Below are positions 6,632 to 14,524 of a stretch of DNA of 32,940 nucleotides, in pieces. Location of the stretch: contig JANXVA010000008.1 in NCBI GenBank assembly GCA_025351875.1, positions 1 through 32,940 of the forward strand, in the 5' to 3' direction. Source of the stretch: Myxococcales bacterium. GTDB lineage: Bacteria; Myxococcota_A; Polyangia; Polyangiales; Polyangiaceae. A model generated the notes under the pieces. The model had not been told where the DNA came from, made no database searches, and was given only the letters and a program-made list of their open reading frames with translations. The translations under genes were made by a program, and so were the position numbers. Every line of letters begins with the position of its first letter. Positions within the stretch are counted from its first letter, which is position 1.

Positions 6632-8470
6632 ATGCCGACCTTCAGGCGCGCTCGAGTCGCTCTCCTTCTCCTTCTCCTCCTCGTCACGGTAGCGTGCGTC
6701 GCGCACACGTCGCGTGCGCTCGCCGCACCGCCAGGATTCTCCGTGAACCGCTTCGAGCCTTCGGAGCGGGGAAGCCAGTGGTTCGTCCTCGACTCGCTCG
6801 ACCTTCGTGGCTCCGGCCGTCCCGCCGTCGGCGCCGTCTTCGACGACCAGTACCGACCGCTCGCCGTGTACGAAGCGGACGGCTCGGTACGCGCAGCGGT
6901 GGTCGGTCACGTCCTGACGGCGCACGTCGGCGGTTCGGTCATCCTCTGGGATCGCCTCCGGCTCGGTGCGAACCTCCCGGTCGTCCTCTACACGGAAGGT
7001 GAGCCAGGCACGCTTCGCGGCGTCACGTACGCGGCCCCGAGCAGCGGGCAGGCCCTCGGCGACGCGCGCCTGAGCGTCGATCTCCGGATGTTCGGCACCT
7101 CGGCCGATGTCCTCACGATGGCGATTGGTGGCAGCCTCTGGCTCCCGACGGGCTCGACCTCGAGCTACACGGGCGACGGCGGCGTGCACGCCGGCCCCCA
7201 CCTCCGCGCGGCCGGTGTCGTCGGCTCCGTCGTCTACGCCGCACACGTCGGCGTCACGCTCCGCAACGCGAAGGCTCATGACTTCGCCGGCAGCCCCATC
7301 GACCACGAGCTCCTCTACGGCGTCTCTGGCGGCCTTCGCGCGATGCAAGGCAAGCTCGTCGTGGGCCCCGAGCTCTACGGCACCACAATCCTCAAGGACG
7401 CCTTCAAGACGCGCGCTTCGCCGCTCGAGCTCCTGCTCGGAGGGCATCTCGCGTTCGACAACCATGTGCGCGTGGGCGCCGGCGTGGGAACGGGTCTCGT
7501 CGCTGGATACGGCTCGCCCGTCGCGCGCTTCGTCGCGAGCCTCGAGTACGTGCCCGATGCAGCGGCGGACGACGAGGACGGCGATGGCATCCCCGACTCG
7601 TCCGACGCGTGCAAGAAGGTCCGCGGTGTTGCATCGGCCGATCCGGAGCTGAACGGCTGTCCGCCGCCGAAGCCCGCCGACACCGACGGCGACGACATCC
7701 CCGACGCGGAGGACGCATGTCCCGACGTCCTCGGGCAGCGCACGAACGATCCGCGCACCAACGGCTGCATCGACCGCGACGGCGACGGCCTGATGGATCC
7801 GCTCGATCACTGCCCCTTCGAGGCAGGCCCGCCTTCGTCCGACCCGAACAAGAACGGCTGCCCGCCCCGCGATGAGGACGAGGACGGCATCCTCGACGAG
7901 GTCGACGCGTGTCCCGACGTACCCGGCGTGAAGACGAACGACCCGCAGACGAACGGCTGCCCTGAGGCGTCCACGGCCGATCCCGACCGCGATCACGACG
8001 GCGTCCCGAACGACACCGACGCGTGCCCCAACGACGCCGGCAAGCCCGACCCCGACCCGCGGAAGAACGGCTGCCCCACCGCCTACGTGCGAGGTGGGCA
8101 GATCCGCATCAGCGAGCAGGTGAAGTTCCGGACAGCCAGCGCCGACATCCTCCCCGGCAAGGACAGCGAGGACATCCTCGACGCGGTGAAGGCCATCCTC
8201 GTCGCGCGCCCCGAGATCAAGCTGCGCATCGAAGGGCACACCGACAATCGCGGAGCCCCACGCGTGAACCAGGCCCTCGGCCTCGCGCGCGCTCTCGCCG
8301 TCCGCAAATGGCTCGTCGCTCACGGCATCGCCGAGTCTCGCCTGTCGAGCGTCGGCTTCGGTGCCGATCGTCCCATCGACTCGAACGACACCGAGGGGGG
8401 CCGCGTGCTCAACCGTCGCGTCGAGCTCCACATCGAGACGGGCAGCGCAGCCACGCCCGCGGCGCCCTGA
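6632..8470 (+). CDS. OmpA-family outer membrane protein with thrombospondin type 3 repeats (TraB-like design)
   Basis: The 612-residue protein has a Sec signal peptide (cleavage near residue 32, ALAA) and a region of about 270 residues (35-307) with alternating polar/hydrophobic strands suited to an outer-membrane beta-barrel. Five thrombospondin type 3-like calcium-binding repeats follow (about 313-482; motifs DEDGDGIPDSSDAC, DTDGDDIPDAEDAC and similar, each closing with NGC). A C-terminal OmpA/MotB peptidoglycan-binding domain (about 490-604) contains EGHTDNRG (534-541) and NRRVEL (594-599), which hold the Asp and Arg expected to grip peptidoglycan. By family it would link the outer membrane to the cell wall. 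The next gene starts 16 bases later with a good ribosome binding site, so both proteins probably act together. The layout recalls Myxococcus TraB, but orthology is not shown. Confidence 0.85.
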   Translation: MPTFRRARVALLLLLLLVTVACVAHTSRALAAPPGFSVNRFEPSERGSQWFVLDSLDLRGSGRPAVGAVFDDQYRPLAVYEADGSVRAAVVGHVLTAHVGGSVILWDRLRLGANLPVVLYTEGEPGTLRGVTYAAPSSGQALGDARLSVDLRMFGTSADVLTMAIGGSLWLPTGSTSSYTGDGGVHAGPHLRAAGVVGSVVYAAHVGVTLRNAKAHDFAGSPIDHELLYGVSGGLRAMQGKLVVGPELYGTTILKDAFKTRASPLELLLGGHLAFDNHVRVGAGVGTGLVAGYGSPVARFVASLEYVPDAAADDEDGDGIPDSSDACKKVRGVASADPELNGCPPPKPADTDGDDIPDAEDACPDVLGQRTNDPRTNGCIDRDGDGLMDPLDHCPFEAGPPSSDPNKNGCPPRDEDEDGILDEVDACPDVPGVKTNDPQTNGCPEASTADPDRDHDGVPNDTDACPNDAGKPDPDPRKNGCPTAYVRGGQIRISEQVKFRTASADILPGKDSEDILDAVKAILVARPEIKLRIEGHTDNRGAPRVNQALGLARALAVRKWLVAHGIAESRLSSVGFGADRPIDSNDTEGGRVLNRRVELHIETGSAATPAAP

Positions 8471-8474
8471 ACGT

Positions 8475-8486
8475 AGGAAGCAGGAA
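8475..8486 (+). promoter_or_regulatory. Ribosome binding site of the 8487 gene
   Basis: AGGAAG (8475-8480) and AGGAAA (8482-8487) lie in the 16-base gap between the two genes. The first is six bases before ATG 8487 and the second suits ATG 8493. This supports a start here rather than at the in-frame position 8361 inside the OmpA domain. Confidence 0.6.
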
Positions 8487-10757
8487 ATGACCATGCGCCT
8501 CTCGCCCTCTCGCCCTCTCGCCCTCGCGGCGTTCGTCGCCGGTACCGTGGTCGCGGGTATCGCTCACGCCCAGAGCTTCGACACGGCGGCGTGGGTCGCG
8601 CTCGGGCGCGGCGGCTCCGCGGTAGGGGACGTGGTCGGCCCCGGAACCAGCGAGACGGACGTCGTCGGGAGCGCCGCCAATCCCGCGGTGTTCGTGTGGT
8701 CCGATGCGACGGACCTCTACCTTCGCGTCCGCGTGAACGACAAGCCGACGAACGCGGACAGCTCGTGGAAGAGCGCGCTGTGGGGCTGTCTCATCGACAC
8801 CGACGGCGCCCTCACCACCTACGAGTTCATGGCCGTGCTCTCCGGTTCGCAGAGCCAGGTGCAGTGGCGTTACAACGCCGTGCAGTCGGTCGGCGCGAAC
8901 GTCCCGAACGAACCGGCGGAGGTCCTGGTCGGCTCCATCGCGACCTCGACCAACGCGCGCACCATCGACGCGATGAGCGCGCCCCAGTTCAGCAGCAACG
9001 CCGACTGGTTCGTCGACCTCGCGGTCCCGTGGACGATCATCCGCGCCGGTGTCGTCGGACCTCCCGCAGCCCCGGCGGTCGTTGCCGGTGCGCCGATGCG
9101 CTTTGCGTGCGGAACGTCCGCGAGCGGTTTCCACATCGGTACCGACCAGGCGACCACGGATGCCGCCGGCGCGCTGATCGGGACGTGGAGCGATCCGTAC
9201 GTCTGCACCGACACGGGCTGCTTGGCCGACACCGACGGCGACGGCGTTCCCGACAGCGTCGAAACGGCGCTGGGAACGAGCCCGACGAACGTCGACACCG
9301 ACGGCGACGGCATTCGCGACAACATCGAGCTCAGCGGCGGCGCCGGCCCCTTCGGGCCCTACACCGGGCCCGACTCGGACGGCGACGGCGTCCGCGACGC
9401 GCTCGACAAGGACTCCGACAACGACTGCTCGTCGGACATGGTCGAGGGGGCGGTCGGCTACCGGAATGCCTCGGTGCCGAGCGTCAACGCGTCTGCGAAC
9501 TGCGCCGCGGCGACCCCGGTCTGTCGCACGACGGACGGGACGTGCCACGCATGCAACGCGAACCGAAACTCCGCAGGCACCGCGCCGTGTCAGCTCGCCG
9601 CGTTGCCCGCATGCCAGCTCGCGGGACCGCTCGCAGGTCAGTGCACGGCGTGCACGGCAGCCGAGGCCTCGCTCTGCACTCCGGCCTCGGGAGCGGCTTG
9701 CGAGACGACGACCGGCTCGTGCGCCTCGTGCAACGGCGACAACGGCGCGGCGACGAGCGCGGTCTGCTCGAGCGCGTTCTTCCCGGTGTGCAACCCCGCG
9801 GGCGCGCTCGCCGGCCAGTGCACGCAGTGCACTCCGAAGAAGACGGCGCGCTGCTCCACGTCCGAGCCTACCTGCGAGGCGGCCTCCGGGACCTGCCAGC
9901 CGTGCAACGGCGATCGTGGGGGTGGTTCCAACCACGCTTGCCCGGCGACGACGAGCCCTTACTGCACGCTCACCGGCGCGACGGCCGGCGAGTGCGGCAA
10001 GTGCGCGAGCAACGCCGACTGCGCAGGTGCACACACCGGACCGACGTGCGACGTCCCGACGGGCGCGTGCACCGACGTGGATACCGACGGCGACGGGGTG
10101 AACGACACGGTCGAGAAGCTGCTCGGCACCGACCCGACGAAGAAGGACACCGACGGTGACGGGATCGACGACCTCGTCGAGCTCACGCCTCCCGGCGGCG
10201 GGCCGACGGAGAAGGTCGACAGCGACGGTGATGGAACGATCGACGCGCTCGACACGGACAGCGACAACGACGGCATCACCGATGCCAACGAGGGCGCCGC
10301 GGACGTCGACATGGACGGCCTCGCGAACTTCCGCGACGCGGACGACGACGGAGACGGCATCGCGACGAAGGTCGAGGTGAATGATGCGGTCAACGCTCGC
10401 GTGAGCGACGACGTCGACGGCGACGGCCTGAAAAACTACTACGACACCGATGCCGACGGCGACGGCAAGAGTGATCGCGACGAGGGCCGGGGCGACACGG
10501 ACAAGGACGGCATTGCCGATTATCTGGACAACGACAGGATGCCCGACGCGGGCGTGGTCGTGACTCCACCGATGGATGATGCGGGCGTCACGCCCAGCGC
10601 GCCTGTCGACCAGGGTGTGATCGAGGGCACGGGGCTTCTCTGCGCGGTGTCGCACGCCTCGGGGCGAGGGGGCTCGTGGGCCGTCATCGTCGGCTCGCTC
10701 GGCCTCGCGCTCGCGTTCGTGCTTCGCTCGCGCAGGCGTCGCTCTCGCGATCGCTGA
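8487..10757 (+). CDS. Cys-rich thrombospondin-3 surface protein with MYXO-CTERM-like tail (TraA-like design)
   Basis: The 756-residue protein starts with a Sec signal peptide (cleavage near AHA, residue 28). Residues about 30-240 form a beta-rich domain whose pattern (NPAVFVWSDATDLYLRVRV, then LWGCLIDTDG) suggests a CBM9/DOMON-like fold. Type 3 repeats (about 248-315) precede a Cys-rich block (339-530) built from repeating GTCHACN, GSCASCNGD and GTCQPCNGD units alternating with AGQCTACT, AGQCTQCT and AGECGKC. A second run of Asp-rich repeats covers 532-682. The C-terminus has Cys719, a hydrophobic segment (about 730-746) and an Arg-rich end (RSRRRRSRDR), matching the MYXO-CTERM scheme that sorts proteins to the myxobacterial surface. 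It follows the OmpA-family gene in an operon. It may be a surface receptor or adhesin; TraA-like exchange is a hypothesis. Confidence 0.8.
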   Translation: MTMRLSPSRPLALAAFVAGTVVAGIAHAQSFDTAAWVALGRGGSAVGDVVGPGTSETDVVGSAANPAVFVWSDATDLYLRVRVNDKPTNADSSWKSALWGCLIDTDGALTTYEFMAVLSGSQSQVQWRYNAVQSVGANVPNEPAEVLVGSIATSTNARTIDAMSAPQFSSNADWFVDLAVPWTIIRAGVVGPPAAPAVVAGAPMRFACGTSASGFHIGTDQATTDAAGALIGTWSDPYVCTDTGCLADTDGDGVPDSVETALGTSPTNVDTDGDGIRDNIELSGGAGPFGPYTGPDSDGDGVRDALDKDSDNDCSSDMVEGAVGYRNASVPSVNASANCAAATPVCRTTDGTCHACNANRNSAGTAPCQLAALPACQLAGPLAGQCTACTAAEASLCTPASGAACETTTGSCASCNGDNGAATSAVCSSAFFPVCNPAGALAGQCTQCTPKKTARCSTSEPTCEAASGTCQPCNGDRGGGSNHACPATTSPYCTLTGATAGECGKCASNADCAGAHTGPTCDVPTGACTDVDTDGDGVNDTVEKLLGTDPTKKDTDGDGIDDLVELTPPGGGPTEKVDSDGDGTIDALDTDSDNDGITDANEGAADVDMDGLANFRDADDDGDGIATKVEVNDAVNARVSDDVDGDGLKNYYDTDADGDGKSDRDEGRGDTDKDGIADYLDNDRMPDAGVVVTPPMDDAGVTPSAPVDQGVIEGTGLLCAVSHASGRGGSWAVIVGSLGLALAFVLRSRRRRSRDR

Positions 10758-10821
10758 CGCGCAAGAACTGCGCTCGTCGGAGGCGTTTTCGCGGCCCGTA
10801 GCGTCGGTTCGGGCCGAGGAG

Positions 10822-10827
10822 TACGTT
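10822..10827 (+). promoter_or_regulatory. Candidate -10 element (TACGTT) for the malic enzyme gene
   Basis: TACGTT is seven bases before the ATG at 10835. A TAGCGT also occurs at 10799-10804 and could drive a transcript with a short leader holding GAGGAG (10816-10821). Confidence 0.35.
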
Positions 10828-10834
10828 CGGACAA

Positions 10835-12544
10835 ATGCACGACTCACTCGAAGATCTGTCGGGTACGGAGGTCATCGAAACGCGCAAGGCGGGGGTGTGG
10901 CTGCTCCAGAACCCGTCGACCAACAGGGCGACGGCGTTCGACCGCGAACAGCGCGACGAGCTCCGCATTCGCGGAATGGTGCCCTATCGAGTGTCGACGC
11001 TCGAGGAGCAGGCGACCGCGGCGATTGGCCAGATTCGCGCGAAGAGCGAGCCGCTCGAGCAGTACATCGGGATGGCGAGCCTGCACGATCGCAACGAGGT
11101 GCTGTTCTACCGCGTGCTCGTCGACAACATCGCGGAGCTGATGCCCGTCGTGTACACGCCGACCGTCGGAGAGGCGTGCCAGAAGTTCAGCGCCATCTAC
11201 AGGAGCGCGCGCGGGCTCTGGATCACACCCGATGACGTGCACGACATCCCGAGCGTGCTGCGGAACTCGCCTTTCAAGGACATCCGCCTGATCGTGGCGA
11301 CCGACAACGAGCGCATCCTCGGCCTTGGCGACCTGGGCTGCGGCGGCATGGGCATTCCGATCGGTAAGCTGGCGCTCTACGTCGCCGGCGCGGGCATCCA
11401 TCCGTCGAGGTGCCTCCCCATCAGCCTCGACGTCGGCACCGACAACCCCGCGCTCCTGAACGACCCTCTCTACCTCGGCTACCCGAAGAAGCGCCTGCGC
11501 GGCCGCGCCTACGACGAGTTCATCGAGGCGTTCGTGCGCGGTGTTCGCGAGGTGTACCCGCGTGCCATCCTCCAGTGGGAGGACTTCCACAAGGATCGCG
11601 CCTTCCTCTTGCTCGAGCGGTACGTCCGCCGCCTGCCGTCCTTCAACGACGACATCCAGGGCACCGCGAGCGTCGCCGTCGGGGGGCTGCTCGCCGCGCT
11701 GCGCATCACCCAGCAGAAGATGGCTTCGCAGCGCATCGTGTTCGTCGGTGCAGGCGCGGCGTGTACCGGGATCGCGCGGCTGTGCGCCATCGCGATGCGC
11801 GCCGACGGCGCCGACGAAGCGACCGTTCGCCGCTCGATCTTCGCGCTCGACAGTCAGGGCCTGCTGCACGACGGCCGCACGATGGACGAGGCGCACAAGC
11901 GTGAGCTCGCGGTGCCGCGCGCCGTCATGATGGAGCTCGGCCTCGACCCGGCCGCCGTCCACACGCCGCTCGACGCGATCCGCGCCGTCAAGCCGACGAT
12001 CCTCGTGGGCGCGACGGCGCGAGCCGGCACGTTCACGCGAGAGATGCTCGAGACGATGGCGAAGACCACGGACCGACCGATCGTCATGCCGCTGAGCAAT
12101 CCGACGAGCAAGGCCGAGTGCACGGCGGAGGAGGCCATCCAGTGGACGGGCGGCCGTGCCATCGTCGCGACGGGCAGCCCGTTCGCCGACGTGGAGTATG
12201 CGGGCAAGCGTCACGTCATCGGGCAGGCGAACAACGTGTTCATCTTTCCCGGCGTGGGTCTGGGCGCGGCGATCGCGGAGGTGAGAGAGGTCACGACGGA
12301 GATGTTCCACATCGCGTCGGCGACCCTCGCGCGTCTGGTCGGTCAGGAACGGCTCGACGTCGGCGCGATCTACCCGCACCAGAGCGAGCTGCGGCACGTG
12401 AGCTTCGAGATCGCGTGCGCGGTCGTCAAGTACGCGAGCGAGAACGACCTCGGGCGCCGGATCGACGCGGACAAGATCGAGTCGACGGTACGCGCCGCGG
12501 TGTGGGACCCGGCGTACGTGCCGGTTCGCCACGTCGGCGCGTAG
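10835..12544 (+). CDS. maeA: NAD-type malic enzyme (malate dehydrogenase, oxaloacetate-decarboxylating)
   Basis: The 569-residue length matches the large malic enzyme subfamily (Escherichia coli MaeA is about 565). Signature stretches are in order: ELMPVVYTPTVGEAC (holding the catalytic Tyr), GLGDLGCGGMGIPIGKL (catalytic Lys), WEDFHKDRAF and FNDDIQGTASVAVGG (metal-binding acids), the nucleotide-binding VFVGAGAACTGIARL, then PLSNPTSKAECT and GQANNVFIFPGVGLG. It converts malate to pyruvate and CO2 while reducing NAD(P), linking the citric acid cycle to pyruvate. NAD preference is inferred from subfamily. The gene stands alone. GAGGAG at 10816-10821 is 13 bases before the ATG, rather far for a ribosome binding site. 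Confidence 0.95.
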   Translation: MHDSLEDLSGTEVIETRKAGVWLLQNPSTNRATAFDREQRDELRIRGMVPYRVSTLEEQATAAIGQIRAKSEPLEQYIGMASLHDRNEVLFYRVLVDNIAELMPVVYTPTVGEACQKFSAIYRSARGLWITPDDVHDIPSVLRNSPFKDIRLIVATDNERILGLGDLGCGGMGIPIGKLALYVAGAGIHPSRCLPISLDVGTDNPALLNDPLYLGYPKKRLRGRAYDEFIEAFVRGVREVYPRAILQWEDFHKDRAFLLLERYVRRLPSFNDDIQGTASVAVGGLLAALRITQQKMASQRIVFVGAGAACTGIARLCAIAMRADGADEATVRRSIFALDSQGLLHDGRTMDEAHKRELAVPRAVMMELGLDPAAVHTPLDAIRAVKPTILVGATARAGTFTREMLETMAKTTDRPIVMPLSNPTSKAECTAEEAIQWTGGRAIVATGSPFADVEYAGKRHVIGQANNVFIFPGVGLGAAIAEVREVTTEMFHIASATLARLVGQERLDVGAIYPHQSELRHVSFEIACAVVKYASENDLGRRIDADKIESTVRAAVWDPAYVPVRHVGA

Positions 12545-12559
12545 CTCCGGCAGGCTCGC

Positions 12560-13600
12560 TCAGGCGAAGTACTTGTACTCGCTGATCGGCTTGGTGCTGT
12601 TCGGCGCGTGGAAGACGAGCTCGCTGTCGTAGGTCGTCTGGCTCACGGCGATGGTGCCCTCTTCGAGGCCCTTGGCGATCTTCGCGAGGAGATCGCCGAA
12701 GCTCGGGGTGAGGAACTCGAACTCGATGTCGTCGCGCGCGATGACCTGGCCCGCTGTGCCCTGCGGCCCGGGGACGAAGTCGAGGAGCAGGCGGTCGTCG
12801 TCCCAGAAAGGGCTCCCTCCGATCGGGATGTGCTTCGGGTGGAAGTGGACCTGACGCACGCGTTCGTCGTCGCCGACCCAGTCGAAGCGGACCGCCATCT
12901 CCTTCTCGTCGTAGGCGCTCCGGTCGTCGGCCCAGCAGGTGACGAAGGACTCGAGCGAGGCGAGGCGCTGCGCGATCGGGAAGATGCGGACGCCCGGCTT
13001 GTCCTCCTGACCGTCGTGGACGAGGAGCGAGTCGCGGAAGTCCGCGGGGAAGGTGACACCGAGTTTCTTCTCCGCGGCCGCGATCTCCTTGGCGCTCGCG
13101 CCCGGGCGCAGGCCGAGGGAAAGCTTCGGGTGGTGGATCTTGAACCAGCCCTCGATGCGCGCCCAGCTCGCGGCGACGGCGCTCGTCGAAGGTGAGGGCG
13201 GCGCGGTCTTCTTCGGGGCGGCTGCTGCGGTCTTCTTCGGGGCGGCTGCTGCGGCCTTCTTCGGGGCGGCTGCTGCGGTCTTCTTCGGGGCGGCTGCTGC
13301 GGTCTTCTTCGGGGCGGCTGCTGCGGTCTTCTTCGCTGCCGGCGCTGCGGCCTTCTTCGCTGCCGGCGCGGCTGTCTTCTTCGGGGCGGCGGCGGCCGAC
13401 TTCTTTGCGGCGGCTGTCTTCTTGGGGGCGGCGGACTTCTTTGCGGCGGCTGTCTTCTTGGGGGCGGCAGCGGCGGTCTTCTTCTTCGCGGGGGTTACGG
13501 CAGTCTTCTTCTTCGTCGCAGCCGCGGCAGTCTTCTCGGGGGCGGCGGTCTTCTTCGTCGTCGGCGAGGCGCTCTTCTTCGTCGTCTTCTTGGCTGCCAT
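12560..13600 (-). CDS. SMI1/KNR4-domain protein with histone H1-like Lys/Ala/Pro N-terminal tail
   Basis: The first 135 or so residues of this 346-residue protein are almost only Lys, Ala, Pro and Thr in repeats such as KKTAAAAP, resembling the C-terminal tail of histone H1 and bacterial AlgP/HupN-like proteins, so nucleic-acid or polyanion binding is likely. Residues about 145-312 match the SMI1/KNR4 (SUKH) fold: GASAKEIAAAEKKLGVTFP, then FRDSLLVHDGQ, then LLLDFVPGPQGTAGQVI and SFGDLLAKIAKGLEEG. SUKH proteins are often immunity proteins against polymorphic toxins, or scaffold proteins; no toxin gene is adjacent. The ATG at 13600 has no ribosome binding site but a TACGCT element eight bases upstream. 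Mature function is unknown. Confidence 0.85.
   Translation of the reverse strand: MAAKKTTKKSASPTTKKTAAPEKTAAAATKKKTAVTPAKKKTAAAAPKKTAAAKKSAAPKKTAAAKKSAAAAPKKTAAPAAKKAAAPAAKKTAAAAPKKTAAAAPKKTAAAAPKKAAAAAPKKTAAAAPKKTAPPSPSTSAVAASWARIEGWFKIHHPKLSLGLRPGASAKEIAAAEKKLGVTFPADFRDSLLVHDGQEDKPGVRIFPIAQRLASLESFVTCWADDRSAYDEKEMAVRFDWVGDDERVRQVHFHPKHIPIGGSPFWDDDRLLLDFVPGPQGTAGQVIARDDIEFEFLTPSFGDLLAKIAKGLEEGTIAVSQTTYDSELVFHAPNSTKPISEYKYFA
13205..13324. repeat. Five tandem 24-bp repeats inside the SMI1-domain gene
   Basis: The unit GGTCTTCTTCGGGGCGGCTG plus CTGC occurs at 13205, 13229, 13253 (one mismatch), 13277 and 13301, head to tail. Each encodes one KKTAAAAP octapeptide on the minus strand. A diverged copy follows at 13325. 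Copies this alike at DNA level suggest recent expansion by slippage or recombination. Confidence 0.9.
13398..13469. repeat. Two tandem 36-bp repeats inside the SMI1-domain gene
   Basis: A 36-base unit beginning GACTTCTTTGCGGCGGCTGT occurs at 13398-13433 and again at 13434-13469, nearly identical. On the minus strand each encodes a twelve-residue AAPKKTAAAKKS unit, a second repeat type in the same Lys/Ala tail. Confidence 0.8.
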
Positions 13601-13608
13601 GGCGGGGG

Positions 13609-13614
13609 AGCGTA
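13609..13614 (-). promoter_or_regulatory. Candidate -10 element (TACGCT) for the 13600 gene
   Basis: On the minus strand TACGCT is eight bases before the ATG at 13600. It falls in the 16-base gap after the stop of the upstream 13617-14387 gene, so the SMI1-domain gene may have its own promoter. Confidence 0.35.
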
Positions 13615-13616
13615 GC

Positions 13617-14387
13617 TCAGTGTGCTTCAGCTCGTGCGCGCTTCTGCTTCACCATCGACCACACGACGAGCGCCACGAGGATGGTGAGGAGAATCACCGA
13701 CGACCCGACCGTGCCGAAGTCGAGCCCGCCCTTTTCCTTGGACTTCGTGAGCACGTCGCCGACGGTCGCTCCGAGCGGTCGCGTCAGCACGAACGCGATC
13801 CAGAACAGCGCGACGCGCGAAATGCGGGTGAGCAGCGTCGCGCCGACCACCAGCGCCAGCGCTCCGCCCACCAGCAGCGCGCCGCCCACGAAGCCGAGAC
13901 CTGAGCTGTCGGCGAGGAAGTCTCCGAGCGCGGTGCCGAGCGTGTTCGACATCAGGATGGCGACCCAGTAAAAGATCTCACCCTTGCGGGTGTCGATTCG
14001 GTCGACCGAAAGGGAGCCCGTCGAACGCCGCCACGCCGCGAGCACGCAGAGGAGGAGCCCGACCAGGATCGCCGAGCCCTTGGCGTAGCCGAGGCCCAAG
14101 GTCCGGTCCATGTAGTCCGACATCGTCGTGCCGGCGGTGCTCGTGGTGAGGATGACCGTCCAGTAGATCGCCGGCCGGTAGTGCTTCGACACGAGCTGAG
14201 ACACGAGGCTCACCACGAAGGCCGACACCAGGATGATCGAGCTGACCGCGTACCCGACCTTCAGCGTCATCGAGAAGAGATCCCCGGCGGTCTCCCCGAG
14301 CGTCGTCGCGCAGATCTTCATCACCCAGAATGCGAGGGCGACCTCTGGCACCTTCCGGTGCCCGTTCACGGCAGGAGCCTCACTCAC
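13617..14387 (-). CDS. COG4705-type integral membrane protein with four internal repeats
   Basis: The 256-residue protein has about eight membrane segments. It resembles the uncharacterised COG4705 family, whose N-terminus reads KVPEV then FW and TTLGETAGD. A (T/P)xGxxxxD motif appears four times: TLGETAGD (29-36), TAGTTMSD (84-91), TLGTALGD (149-156) and PLGATVGD (204-211). Each is followed by a Gly-rich stretch and a helix, implying two duplications. Polar Thr and Asp residues buried in helices suggest ion or metabolite transport, but no substrate is known to me. The GTG at 14387 places the start a few residues before the conserved N-terminus. No ribosome binding site is visible. It lies 16 bases upstream of the SMI1-domain gene on the same strand. 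Confidence 0.8.
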   Translation of the reverse strand: MSEAPAVNGHRKVPEVALAFWVMKICATTLGETAGDLFSMTLKVGYAVSSIILVSAFVVSLVSQLVSKHYRPAIYWTVILTTSTAGTTMSDYMDRTLGLGYAKGSAILVGLLLCVLAAWRRSTGSLSVDRIDTRKGEIFYWVAILMSNTLGTALGDFLADSSGLGFVGGALLVGGALALVVGATLLTRISRVALFWIAFVLTRPLGATVGDVLTKSKEKGGLDFGTVGSSVILLTILVALVVWSMVKQKRARAEAH

Positions 14388-14512
14388 GCGGGAACTTTGT
14401 CACGGATGCCCGCGAGGCCAAAGCCGGGGTTGCCCGAATTTCTCGAGATCCTTCGGCCAGCTCGGCCGTACGCTGAGATCTCGTCGAGCTGCGCCTCCAG
14501 AGCGCAGCTAGC

Positions 14513-14520
14513 GGGAGGAG
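14513..14520 (+). promoter_or_regulatory. Strong Shine-Dalgarno sequence for the 14525 gene
   Basis: GGGAGGAG ends four bases before ATG 14525 and seven before ATG 14528, so the second ATG may be the one used. It is one of few good ribosome binding sites in the window. Confidence 0.65.
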
Positions 14521-14524
14521 CTTC

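Noticed and set aside
6504..6692. A 62-codon plus-strand frame in the leader of the OmpA-family gene
   Set aside because: It has no ribosome binding site or recognisable pattern and overlaps the OmpA-family start. It is probably chance.
8409..10847. An 812-codon minus-strand open frame opposite the Cys-rich thrombospondin-3 gene
   Set aside because: The Asp-rich repeats of the real gene, read in reverse, give Val/Ala/Arg-rich repeats. It has no signal or fold, so it is a shadow.
10844..12532. A 562-codon minus-strand open frame opposite the malic enzyme gene
   Set aside because: The plus strand encodes a complete conserved enzyme; the antisense frame is a codon-bias by-product.
13205..13324. 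A regular repeat array that might suggest CRISPR
   Set aside because: Units are joined directly without spacers and encode a Lys/Ala peptide repeat inside a gene.
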